Source: Brachypodius melanocephalos
Lineage: Eukaryota > Chordata > Aves > Passeriformes > Pycnonotidae
NCBI GenBank assembly: GCA_013398615.1
Contig: VZSR01000520.1
Span: forward strand, 30,419,605-30,483,604
Direction: 5' to 3'
DNA length: 64,000 nt
The notes beneath the pieces are model-generated. The model was not told where the DNA came from and searched no databases. It saw only the letters and a list, made by a program, of their open reading frames with translations. Shown piece after piece: positions 13,601-25,745 of the stretch (the stretch's first letter is position 1; the number at the start of each line of letters is the position of its first letter). The position numbers and the translations under genes are program-made.

Positions 13601-16600
13601 TAAGAAAAATTACTCAGGCCCTGACAGTACTTTCTAGATTAAAAGGAGGAGGAAAAAAAAACAGCTAAAATGCTGCACCCAGAATGGAATAAGGCCTTGC
13701 CTGAAAGTGCAAGATGTTAAATTCCCTTCTCACTCTCCATGAAAAAGCTGTAGTTAGGCAATTTGCAGTGTTCAGATACCTGTTGTTTAACATTTTATGG
13801 TTGCAAAACCAGACGACATGTCAGATCAGTCATCTTATATCCTTCAGGTATTTATATCTCATCTAATCTCCATGTAATGGATTATACACTGTACTTGCAG
13901 TAGGGGTTTGAATTTCATTATTCTTATTAAGCTGTCATTTCCATAGTTGCTTCATTCATTTCCATTTTAGGCCTGTGCCTTTGGTGGCTTTGCTAACCAA
14001 TTATGATAATGGTTTTCAATTATGATACAAATAGAAGACTCTAACAGTTAATATTTAGAGTGGAAAATGTTCTTCTTTGATTCTCTGACAGCTGAGATGT
14101 GCAAGCATCCTTTGGTACTATTGTTATTCTAAAACATTTATAGCGTGGGATCAAATCACACACATTTTAGAACCGTGGAGAGAGACGTGTTACCTGCCCT
14201 AAGGTAAGGCAAGAAAAATATAAGACAAGACACTTGACAACAGATCAGTTCAAAAAGTGTCTGGGGGAGGAGAGAGAGAAGCAGGTCAGGAGATGAACTC
14301 CATAATGATATTTCAAATGTATGGCAGCATGTCAGATCCACAACACTCTCAGTGGGAAAGGAAATCAGGTGCAAGAATTAGTTAGGGGCTTTGACTGGAA
14401 GCAAGGGATACAGGGATAGCTGTGCTTTGCGACAAGCTTGTTGTAAAGCCCTTCAGATACTGCTGTCAGGATATTTTTCATGGGAAGTGAAAGGTAGAGT
14501 ATCTGTGTAAAGACAAGCAGGATGTCATGAGAGCCATTCTCTCCCAAGCCCTTCCAAGGCGTTGGAACCAAGCTTCTTATGCCATCTTCCATTTCAAGTC
14601 AATTTTCTTCCCTTTAACATTGGGTTGTTATGTATAGCAGGAACAAGTCCAACAAGCGCCAAGAGGGCTCAATAATGAGCTGATTTCTCCTTGCTGTTCA
14701 TGACTTGATCATGTTAATGTAGACCCAGAAAGCAGGAATCCCTGCAGCCATGCCCCCCTCTTTACTGCATGAAGAGAGGCAGGAGACTTGAACCACAGAC
14801 TGATTCATTCACCCTTTTGCAGCAGTAGTGTTACTAGTTAGAAGAATGAAATGGAGAGACTGATGGGAGTCAGCCTGAGATCTGTGACCTTTGTGAGTCC
14901 TTGGGATGAATATGTCTCTTCTTGATGTGGGTTTGAATGAACAGCTCACCCAGCTGAACTATCAACTGCATCTTTTTTTCAGGAGCATTGTAGGTGCTTT
15001 AACTGACAGTTAAAAGGCAGAAGCAGAGAATTGTATCCTCACAGGAGCTTGCAAACCATTGTTTCACTGAAGCTTTTTGCTAACAAGCAATGTGTCTCTC
15101 AGGAAAACTAACTGCATTACCTTTCAATAATTTGGCATGAGAGGAAGACCTTTGTCTCAATTAAATATGATCTGGTGGAAGAGATACTGGAGAAGGCTCA
15201 GCAATGATTGCAAAGTCATGGGAACTCTGCCCCACTTATTCCACCTGCTGTCTTAAGGTCTGAAACCCTTGCATGCCGTGGAAAGAAATGCAATATTTGG
15301 ACTTGAAGGTTTCAGAGAACTTTATGAAGTTTTGTAGTTTATCATAAATGCCTTCTGCTGGTGAATTTTCTGTGAGGCTTAAATTAAAACTTACAGTGAC
15401 AGGGCAAATAGGACAGTATGATGGTGTTTGGACCCCTTGTGCTAATGGTATAGTAAGACAATCCTGTTTTGGTCGCTATGGAGACTATGACTTTGAGTAT
15501 TGAGCAGATTCGCTCTTTTTTGTTGAGGATGGATGACTCTTTAATTTGTGCTGAGACTGCTCTCAGAAATGGTATGGCTCAAGCTAATGAATTTTAAACT
15601 GATTGGTCAAAGAAAGGGATAAACATGAGTGGATTTATTAGCTACAGATCTTTGCAAGACAAGTTGCCCTTCCCTGCATTCATCATCTGCTGTCAGATTA
15701 CCTGCGGTAGTTGTTTTGCTATCCGTAAGCAGGGGAAGGAGTGGAAAGATGGGGAAATTTTTCTTGGTGAAGTTAGATGGAGCAGGCCATACAGATGCAC
15801 AAAAAAGCATGTGCTAGTGACAAATGTGTGGACCAAATTGTTCCTTGAGTACATATTGATTATCGGGCTAAGTGGAATAGTTGATATGTCAGATGCCAAT
15901 GGTACATGTGAGGTTTAGTGTGGAAGTGAAACTATAAAACTTACTATGACAGTGTGAAAAGAAGTCAAACAACAGCTCTGACTTTGGACATCTGACTTCA
16001 AGTCTCGGTTTAGCAGCTTCGTTATAAACAAATTGCAATGTGTCTTTGCACATGGCCTGCTTCTGAAGTGCAGATAATGTTTGTAGTGACAGCAGTTAGA
16101 CTAGAGATTGAGTGGCCCCAACATATTTGCTAGAGGTTGATAAAATAAGATTCATTGCACCTGGAATGGATAACAAAAGTAATTTTGAGTACTTCAAAAG
16201 CTGTAGAATGTTTGCTTTTAATAGCTATGAAATACTTTCAGAAAAGTCTTGCATACACACCTTATTTAGCTGTGTCCTAATGCTTGTGGGACAAATGCCC
16301 TGGGCCAATAGATTTTTAATTCCATGACTTGCACTTCGCCAAGAAAACCTGGAACAAAACCTGTGGTTTTCCTATTCTGAACTAAACCTGGAAACTGCTC
16401 TTAGTGTAATTTTAGCACTGGGAAATGTCTCTTCATGACAGGCTGGTTGTTTGGTTTAAAAAAGTCTGACATCATGCCTCCTTAAAAGTCATAGAAGAAT
16501 ATGAATTCTTACATTATGATTTTTAATTAACGTTGTTGAGCTGATTGATGAACTCTTAACACAGTATGAAAGATGAATAATTTGTAACAGAGATTATAAA

Positions 16601-16984
16601 TGACTTATCAAAAAAGCATTTAATTGAAGGAAAACCTAGAGGTGCTAAAGAAACAAATATATCAGTTGTAATGAAACTTAGCTTCTGAGATAAAATAAGC
16701 TGAAAACATATATTTGTCTAGTCATAATTGGCTTCTGTCTGTGTATGCATTAGGTACATCAAATTAAATTTAAAAAGTCACATACCAGATAGCCAAGTAG
16801 CATTTAAACTGTACCCAATGGGAATCTGCATGGATTTGATTCCAATGCCTAACAGTGTCAGTTTTAGTTCAAGTTTTTAGAGGCCATCCCAAATTGAAGC
16901 CTTTCCACAACTAAAAAGGGAAGCAAGCACATTGTTTTTAGACACCAACTAAACAATCTGGTCTAATTTCAGTGTTAACCTTGC
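13601..16984. other. Non-coding stretch
   Basis: No gene supported. A 97-codon frame at 15625-15918 (plus) is overlapped by two other frames (one on each strand) of similar length, which is typical of chance openness rather than of a selected reading frame. No repeat family was recognised. Confidence 0.55.
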
Positions 16985-17052
16985 TTTGATTAGAAGCCTG
17001 GACTGAAGAACTCTTGAGGTCTCTTCCAACCAACTTCTAACTAATATTATTT
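16985..17052 (+). repeat. CR1 LINE 3' end fragment, short
   Basis: The segment GATTAGAAGCCTGGACTGAA followed by CTCTTGAGGTCTCTTCCAAC and an AT-rich end resembles a CR1 3' terminus (consensus-like GATGATCTCTTGAGGTCTCTTCCAACC). The usual ATTCTATGA tail is degraded to CTTCTAACTAATATTATT. Only about 65 bp is recognisable; the rest of the copy is either truncated or too diverged. Confidence 0.6.
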
Positions 17053-19064
17053 TTCAGGAAGTAGTCACCTATTGCTACTTCTGCCACAAATATATTGAGA
17101 GTACAGCTATAGCTGAAGGCTTTTTCTTCTACCAGTGATTCTGCCATCTTGTGATTTTGTGAAGGTCTGTTCTCTTTTTAAAAATAATCACATTTCTAGT
17201 CCCTGTCTGGAAGAAAAAGCCCTGTAAATTATTATTCTGCATTTCAGAGTAACACAGAGATATAGAGTTGTACATTTTGTGAAATGCATTTTTTAGAAAG
17301 AAGGAAAAAAAAGCTGTGAGTTTCACAGTAAAATGTGCTTGGAGAGATGATGGGGATGTTGGTCATCTTCACCATCCATTCATTGATAGTTTCTGGGACT
17401 TTTTGCATTTTTAGACTGCACGACATCTTAGTTTAAAGCAACCTTCCTGCTGCAGAATAGGAAAACTCAACCTTTAAATTTATTTATTCTCTTCTATCTG
17501 AAAATCCTGCAAATGGGTTTCTGCAAAGCTTGAGTGCTGATTATAATTACTTGTACAGTTATATTTATGTGTTCAGACACAAAAATTTTTACATACCTAC
17601 CTTCACTAATCAATGCTTCTTTCTTGCTTTAAGGCTTTTCTCTCTAACAGGGGATTATTGTAATCCTTAAGAAATTCTGAGGCAAGGCAATATTGCCTTC
17701 AGCAGTGTTACAATTTATACTTTGTAATACTTTTCTCCAGAAAAATCTGCCCCTTTCATATGTCAGTGCTATTAATAGTATTTGACATATAGGACTCCAT
17801 ACTAACATTTATTTGCTCATTAACCAAAATACACTGGGTTTTTTTTGGAATTCCAGGGACCATCTGTGACTAAGAGCAGTGTAGGAAGAAAAAATTCTAA
17901 AATTCTACAGGAGAATCTGTGATGGAGGTTGCATATCTGTTGTCTGTGTGCTGCTACTATATTCTATGTGTTTGTTTTCTCTAAATTCCTCTCTGCTAGC
18001 TCTAAATGTTTTAATCAATACATATTAAAAAAACCCCTCTAACCATATTGTACATCTTACTGCTTACAAATTAAAATCTATCTTAGATATGCAATAAAAG
18101 TGTAATAATAATAGTTCTGTCAAAACCAGACTCCTCTCAAGGTGCCAAGAAGCTGCAAAGAAATGAGACCTCAGAAAGGGAAATATTTGAAATTTTGTGG
18201 ACAAATATATACAAGAGCTGAAGTAACCACATTTTAGATGTACTTGATTTCAGGCTTTCATTTTTTAAGATATTCAGAACTTGATAAGAAGTAGATTTTT
18301 TTTCTCCCGCATGTGTGTGCTAAGTTTTTCAGTTTCTAAGCATTTATTTCCAGGCTAAGGATAAGATTCCCAGGACTCCCAGCTTACCAGTAGAAGGTTA
18401 TATATTGCATGATATTTGCTCTAATATTTGTTGAGACAGGCCCTGATAAGAATTTGAAGAAAAAAGAAGAAATGATCAGGCCATTCAACATTATTCATGA
18501 TAGTAAAGTCTGTGCAAGGCAGACTATGCAGCTTTGTGCAAAAGATACGCCAAGGATGGGCAAAGGAGAGGAAACAAGGAAGACAATTCTATATGAATTA
18601 CTAACTCCAGGCAAATAAATAACAGGATGTGTTAAACACCAGCAAGTCTAGAAGCTTCAAAGTGACATAATTCACCTACTAAACAGAGCAAATACTGTTG
18701 CTGAAGGCAACTTTTCTAGGAAAAAAACCTCAAACTCAAGATTTGGAGCTTGGCTGCAGGGGTGAGAAACGCTAAGGGGCATTTGTTGGCCAAAACTCCA
18801 ACACAGTAGGAAAGGCTCTGAAGATGGCATGTTAGCATAACATGTCCTGGGGGAGGCTGACAAGGGGATGATCTCAAAATCCCTCTGAAAAACAGTGTCT
18901 TCCTAGTTGCTGATAATGGCAGACATCCTGCTGAAGAGCATAAAATTGGAGGGAGGTCTTCTGCCCAGGGCAAATCTGTCTCCTCATGACATTAAACAAA
19001 GCTTGATGTGGCTGAAAGTGAAGAGTGGCCCTACTATGGGTGATGGGGTAAGATGTGGGATTTG
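17053..19064. other. Non-coding stretch
   Basis: No gene supported. AT-rich with only short open frames on both strands. A plus frame that opens at 18907 runs into the CR1 copy downstream; its first part (18907-19060) is not recognisably CR1 and may be a more diverged part of the element or unrelated DNA. Confidence 0.55.
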
Positions 19065-19908
19065 TTCAGTAGGACTTGACAAATTAGAGAGACGAACCAC
19101 CCACCGTGTGGAGTTCAACAGGCGAAAGTGCCGGATTCTGCACCTGGGATGGGGCCACCCTGGTTGTGTGCATGGGCTGGGGAATGAAAGGCCAGAGAGC
19201 AGTTGTTGCGAAAAGGGACCTGCAGGCCCAGATCAGTGGAAAACTGAACATGAGCCAGCAGTGCCCTGGCAGCCAGGAGGGCCATCCCTATCCTGGGGGG
19301 CATCAGGGAAAGCATGGCCAGCCAGACAAGGGAGGGGATTGTCCTGCTCTGCTCTGCTCTGCACTGGGGCAGCTTCACCTTGAGTCCTGGGGGCAGTTTG
19401 GGGTGCCACAATATAACAAAGATATAATGCTATTAGGGAGCATCCAAAAGAGGATGTGAGGATGTTGAAGGTTCTGGAAGGAAAGCCTTATGAGGAACGG
19501 CTGAGGTAATTTGGTTTGTTCAGCTTGGAGAAAGGAAGGCTGAGGAGAGACCTCACTGCAGTCTTCAACATCCTCATGAGAAGTGGAGAGGCAGATACTG
19601 GTCTCTTCAAGGTTGTGATCAGTGACAGGATTCAAGGAAATGGCATGAATCTGAGTCATGGAAGGTTTAGATTTGATATCAGGAAAAAGTGGGTGTTGCA
19701 GTGCCCAACCAGAGGGTGATTAGGCACTGCAACAGGCTGGGAAATGGTCAAAGTACCAAGCCTATGTGAGTTCCAGAAGCATTTGGATAATGCTCTCAGC
19801 ACATTGCATGACTCTTGGGGTGACCTGCACGAGGCAAGGAGTCAGACTTGAAGATCCTGATGGGTCCCTTCCAGCTCAGCATATTCTATGATTCTAAATT
19901 CTGTGACT
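19065..19908 (+). mobile_element. CR1 LINE copy, 5'-truncated, 3' end intact
   Basis: Plus-strand CR1 non-LTR retrotransposon of about 0.84 kb. CR1 ORF2 encodes an endonuclease and reverse transcriptase; only the region after the catalytic site remains. Translation gives VEFNRRKCRILHLG near 19110-19150, where functional CR1 has a VEFNKSKCRVLHLG-like block. KRDLQAQISGKLNMSQQCPG follows in another frame at about 19210-19270, then QFGVPQYNKDIMLLGSIQKR (about 19395-19455) and LFSLEKGRLRRDL (about 19517-19555). The frame changes show several indels, so it cannot code for a protein. A (CTGCT)n expansion sits at 19344-19362. The 3' end is typical: TGGGTCCCTTCCAGCTCAGC, then ATTCTATGATTCTAAATTCTGTGACT. 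Open frames of up to 158 codons here are shadows of this element. Confidence 0.92.
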
Positions 19909-21600
19909 TTATCAGTGCGAGACATGTACTGACCCACCTGCCTTCTTGAAGACTAGATATAATGAGTAATTGCAAGGTTATTTTCTACAGTGATAGTTTT
20001 TTAAATTTTGACTGACCTTTTCATTGAAAATAAATGAAAGGGGATTTTTCTCTCATGGATTTCTTCAACTGGATCAGTAAGTATCTTTAAAAGAATAAAG
20101 GAATTCAACTCAATCTGAAATTGCCTCTTTTGTAGTTGAGGTTTAATAGATGTAAATCTTGTCCCCTCTAACAGGTTCATCCACAAAAAAGAGGGAGATA
20201 TAGCAGATGCAAGTAATACTTTTAGTGACATGTACTTTCTGTTCTGTCCTGTCTCTTTCTATTGGGGTTGCAATGAATGCAGAAATAGCAGCCGCAGCAA
20301 AACAGCTGCAGGAGTCACTGGAGTAGCTAGACAGAAAAAAATCCCCAAATATATATATAGCAATCAGCACTACAGCTGGATTTAGAAAATATTCTCAGAT
20401 CAAAAGCTACAGTGATTCTGTAAAAGGAGAATCTTTTTATACCCCAAATTTAAGTTAGGTTCATGATAACCTTAGTTATTGCAGTCCAGATGTGAAAAAG
20501 TTTGATCTTAAAAGGTCTCAAAAGTCATACCAGACACAAAAAACTGTGCAACTGTAACTGCATGTGCAGAGTTCAGTGCTCTTTGCTTCAAACATCCCTG
20601 GCTGTAGTTTGTTTAGGTTACACAGGGAGTTTAAGTGTCTGATAACCACATTTAAAGTTACGTCATTTTTCTTACAGAGCCAGCAGTCATACCTGTGAAA
20701 GGAAGCTTTACGAGTACTGATAGCTCATGGGGATGTATGCTTTGATGCATTTCAGTAGAAAGGAATTTTCTTCATGACTTCATTGCTTGCAGAAGACAAG
20801 CAACACATTTTGGGGTTTGTAGAGATCTTCATGGACCGTCCATTCTTTACCCAGTCTGAGGTACTGTGGAGCTTATATCAGTGTGCTTGGAAAGAGTCTG
20901 AGGTGCTATAGGATTGACATCTATGTATTGGGGAGAAGAAGTGTAATACCTTGAATGTGTTAAAGTGAAACGTTTGACTTAGCCAAGGTATAGACCTTTT
21001 AGTATATAAAGACTTTGTAAAAAGAAGGGACTGGAGATTTATGTTGTTAAGAAGACAGCATAACCTTTTTCAGTGCATGACCCAGGCATCTATCTTCACA
21101 GCTATTTACAGCTTAATGTTCTTAGAGCATCACAGTACATCCTCCTCAAAGCAGGAATAGCAGACTGGCATTCACCTTCAGCTTTTCAGTGGCTACAGTG
21201 TGTTGTGGACAAGAGAGGCAAGATACTTTACAAGTTTCAGGGTGAGCAACTGAGAGCAAGTATTTTTTAGATGATTAGATGAACATAGATCTTCAGTTAT
21301 TAATTTTTTCATGGTTGTTTCTCCTCTTATTTAAACCAGAGTCAGAATTTTAAAGAGATGTGGGATAATACTTTAGTACAAAACACAGAAGAAGGCCACT
21401 TATCTCAAAAGATGGGAATGTGCCAGTAGAACCTGTTGGGAGCACAAGAAGAACATGGCTTGGAGTGGGAAGTTGGACATTTGTGTAAACAAGAGTTGAC
21501 TGTCACACCCCTTAGTGCCTGGCTATGTACTACCTGCAAAAAGAAGGAATTATATTCTTTTGTGCTACAAATTCAAACTGGTTATGACATCTAGTCTTCT

Positions 21601-21675
21601 GTTTTTGTTTGTTTGATTGGAGTTTGTTTTGTTTTGTGGTTTTGAGTTTTGGCCTTTTTTTTTTTTTTTTTTTTT
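21601..21675. repeat. T/G-rich tract ending in T21
   Basis: GTTTT-type units followed by an unbroken T run (21655-21675). Low-complexity simple repeat; length is likely unstable. Confidence 0.85.
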
Positions 21676-24395
21676 AAAAAATATATTCCATTCCTTTCTC
21701 TAAGCAAATGCAGGGATTGTTATGTTGGACATTCCAAAACTTTGATGACACCTCTCCTTCCTCCTGTTATTTTGAGAATTGACAGCATTAACATATGTGG
21801 CATCTCCTGTCACTTGCATGGTCAGAATGGCAGGTGAATGAAATCATACAATTTAATCAGTGAGCTCCACAAAATGCCAGATTACGAAATTGTTCTAAAA
21901 TTCTTCATGAAGTAAATGTGGCCAAAGAATAAGTATTAACTTTTTTTTTTGGATTGCCATTGACTCCAGTAAATGCTTTTACAGTTCTCCCTCCCAGTAA
22001 TTACCAGGGTTCATGATACAGTTGTAGATGTGATGAAATGGTTTGCCTGCCTTTGAAGCATGCCAAAGAGAGTTACATGCTAGTTATAAAAACATTTTCA
22101 TAGCCCATTTTACCCTGCTTACAATCACTTAGTACTCTTTTATAGAAATGAAAGCCTTGACAGGTGATGCAATGTTCGTGAATCATAAGGGAGACTTGAA
22201 CCATCCAGTGGGTGATGATTTAAAAGATGAGATCCCAGAAAATCAACACGTCATGCTGTGTGTGTCAGCAGGACTGAAAAGGTATGGGAAATGTCAGGCA
22301 GAAAGGTGTGTATATAAAGCAAAGGGCTTACTCTGAGTTAGGAAAAATCAATTTGGGCCATTTTGAACAATTCAGTCTCGGATTATGGTGCAGCTCTTAA
22401 GGGAAACAAGCTTTAAAAAGCTGGAGAGACCACTGCGGGTGCCAATTGTTAGGAAGAACACTACCAGGCAATGGAAACAAAAACACTTCCAGAATAATCC
22501 TCAGCTTAGCAGCATTCATGGTTAGAGGCTTAAACCAGAAAGGTAAATTGCAGCCTCATGGCTTTTGGAAATCAGTATACAGTGGAAATACACCATTTTT
22601 GGAAAACTTACAAGGACCACCAACTTTGGTAAAAGTTATTCTATGAAAAAATGTACAGAATAGTGCCAAGTGAAAATTGTTAGGTCCAAGAGCAGACTAG
22701 ACTATTATGATAATTGGCAACTCTGTATAAAGACTTGCTTTATAAATATCCTTTTACTAATACTGTTGAGGGCTTATCTTTTGTTTTGATTAGCCAGCTG
22801 TTCTCTGGTCATGAAATAAATATGAGTTACTGTAGATTGTTGTGGTCTGCTTGTGAAAGTTATGAAACTGGAAAGATCGACATCATAAGCAACTGAATAA
22901 TAAGTGGGTATTCTAGAGCATAGTCCCAAGGAGAAAAAAAACCCCCAAAAATCCCAAAGAAATAGAAAAAAAGTTTTTACAGTAATTTAAACACAAAGTG
23001 TAGCTTTCTTTTAAAAACCTCCTGGGTAAGCCTGCAAGTAACAGCCACAGAGAAACTAATGTATGCTGGTAGCATTTAACTCTTTCTAGAAAATTTTGAA
23101 GATGCTTCCAAAAACATTGTAACTAATTGCTGGTGAATTTAGATGGTCTTATACCAGAAGTTTTTAGATTAAGAGTAGAGTTTTTTTGTCTGGCTGGATA
23201 GTGGTTTATATTTTGAAAAGAGCTACTGCTGGGTGTAAAATGGAGGTGTAAGAACAGACTTAAAACCTGAGTTTACTGAAGGAAGATGTGTCCAGCTGTG
23301 TGAAGAGAAACAAACTTCTAAAGAAATTCATCCAGTCTTTCCCCTCAACAGAGAAAGCAACATGCCCTTTGCTCTCACATGGTTGAATAGCAACTATTTC
23401 AGAAAAAAACCCCTCGTAGCATCTTAGAAGGAAACCTTCTTTGGATGAGAATCAAAATAGGAAGTCCCTAAAAGTGTGTGAGAACTTCATTAAAAGTCTG
23501 AGGAATAGGAAGCTTTCTCTTAAAAGAAGCAATCAATAGAAGTGAAACAGTTGGGTAAGGAGTGTGAATTAGATTGTTACTAAATTTTGCTGTATTTGCT
23601 GCTTATCTGTTTTAATCCAAGACAGTAAAATGGGTTCACAGTTCAAAATAATTCTGTTGTTCAATCACAAGAGCAGGAATGAAGAGCTTTTCTAGGAAAA
23701 AGAGAAAACATAAGAACCGCAGCAGGGCATGTCCTGGCTGTGTTGTTGAAAGCTGTTTTCTAAAGACTACATTTAAATGAATTTGGGAAAGCTACAACTT
23801 GCTTCTTTATGCTTCAGAGTGTCTGACATTTGGAGCAGGGTGATGTGGATAAAGGAAAAGTCAATACTTTTCAACTAAAACAGGCAGAAAATAGACATCC
23901 ATAACAAATTTAATACCTACCTTGTAAGTCAGAAAGCCTTGTGCTGTATGAAACACATTTTAGGAGGAGAAGACTGTTCAAGAATATGCATCAGCAGACA
24001 TTTAGTCTCTGGGTAATGAAGGACTCTCTTGTTAATAGCTATAAAATGCAAAATTAATTTGTTGTGACTTCCAGACTCTAGTCTGTGTCTTTAAAACCCA
24101 CCTAGTGCTGGGGATGCTTTTATGAAGCATGGGAATATATGTGTGAAAGCATTAGTCTGACTGAAGAGCTCATCTTCTGCTAAACAAAATATACTGAGAG
24201 TACACCTGAAATTTCAGTTGCGTACTAAAATTCTCAAATATAACAGCTAAAAGGTGGAAAGAATTGTCTTTTATTTTTACTTTAATAATTATTTTAGTGT
24301 TTATGTAAACTTTTCCATATTTTCTTAGCATGTTCCCTGTTGTTGCAAAGGATATCTGTAAGTGTTTAAAATAACACAAGACTGCAGCAATGTTG

Positions 24396-24412
24396 TTTTT
24401 TTTTTTTTTTTT
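24396..24412. repeat. Poly-T tract, 17 nt
   Basis: Unbroken run of T. No retroposon body recognised on either side. Confidence 0.85.
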
Positions 24413-25628
24413 AAAGAATGTGGAAACTCTAGAGGCATGTGTAAATTTGTTGAAACAGGTTTTAAAGTTCCCTGGACTGTCAAAGACTCTATAGCACAGA
24501 GTGTATATGTAGTGTAGGAAGTGTATCTATATGTATATTTAGTACAGGTACAGTTCCTACATCTCTAATATATTTTTTATTTATATTTATGAGTGGCATC
24601 ACCGTTACTTTTTTCGTACTAAATTGTTAGAATATGCTGTCAAAATGCGTTCAGAAGATAACTCTTCTTTCTGTGAAGTAGCAAAAATGTACAGCTATTA
24701 CTCCACAAAACAGAAAGTTTTGAAGTCGAGGCTGTAATACCCTGTATTTCTCAGAGTATTCCTGTATAAGCATTTCACAACCTTTCTAAAAAAGAATACT
24801 GAGAACAAGGTTGGGGCAAAAATAGGATGCCCATATGAATCAAAACCATTTTTAGACCAGGACTTATGCATTAGAACTTGCCTATGAATTTTGTGGTGTG
24901 TGGTATTTCAGTTTTGCGTGTAGTCAAAAAGCATTTTCTTCTCTGTACTAGTGCTAAAAGCTTCACATACATAAACATTAAGCAGAGTTTGATTATTTTT
25001 TTGGGAAGTTTGTTTCTGCTTTAAAGTTCCATAGTTTAATAAGTGAATAGTGCACACATCTTATCAGAAGACAAAAAAAAATACAATATATCCTTTGGCA
25101 AGCTCGTCTCAGTGAACATGCTTTGATCTTCCATTTATTTACTGAACAGGAGACCCAGGTGCATATATACTTCTGTACAGCTGTCAATATCAGATCTGTG
25201 GAATATAGAAGTGGTTTTTCTCCATTAACGTGCCACTGGTATGAAAAAATTAATATCACCTGTCTGGAGCTGAAGGGATTTATAATGCAGTTCTTGCTAC
25301 AGGCATAATATTTCATGTATCTAGTAACAACTCTTTTAAGGAGCTATCCCAAGAGTAAGTTTTCTCAATTACTCACCAGGTTGCTAAATGTTTTCATCAG
25401 TCTTGGTTCATGAGATAGCAGACAATGGCTGCAGGCAAACCTGTGTGTCCCAAAGCAGATGTAAGAGGCATCTGTATGTTCTTCTTGGCTTTTGAGAAAA
25501 TACAAGTGGACAATATTTGCAATTGGCACTGACCACATGGGTCGCTCATTTATACAGAAGGTTCTTTGATACGGGGCCATTTCATTTTTGCTTTTGCCTG
25601 GCTCTGCTTGAGCTGTCAGGTTGGCATG

Positions 25629-25745
25629 TCATAGAATCATAAAATCATGGAATCACAGAGTCATTAAGGTTGGAAAAGACCTCTAACATCGCTGAGTCCA
25701 GGTGCCAACCCAGCCCCATCATGTTCACCATTAAGCCATGTTTTT
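25629..25745 (-). repeat. CR1 LINE 3' end, minus strand
   Basis: The plus strand reads TCATAGAATCATAAAATCAT, then GGAATCACAGAGTCATTAAGGTTGGAAAAGACCTCTAACATCGCTGAGTCCAGGTGCCAACCCAGC in order. This is the reverse complement of a CR1 3' terminus, with its repeated tail at 25629 and the body extending to about 25745. The tail is well preserved, with three copies of the ATCAT/AATCA unit. The body is 5'-truncated; no coding part remains. Confidence 0.93.

Larger units (their letters stand above)
19909..25628. other. Non-coding stretch with poly-T tracts
   Basis: About 5.7 kb with no supported gene. It contains T-rich tracts at 21601-21675 and 24396-24412. Open frames such as 22148-22336 (62 codons) and the antisense 24993-25316 (107 codons) have no recognisable domain; the latter overlaps a 61-codon frame on the opposite strand and is judged to be chance. 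Confidence 0.6.

Noticed and set aside
15607..15918. Cluster of overlapping 62-97 codon frames on both strands
   Set aside because: Openness in several frames at once indicates local lack of stop triplets rather than selection on one protein.
18907..19659. Open frames of 158, 117, 98 and 94 codons on both strands
   Set aside because: They lie mostly within the CR1 copy at 19065-19908 and are fragments or antisense readings of its broken reverse-transcriptase region.
24993..25316. 107-codon minus-strand frame
   Set aside because: Overlapped by an opposite-strand frame, rich in C, I and F as expected from AT-rich sequence, and no domain recognised.
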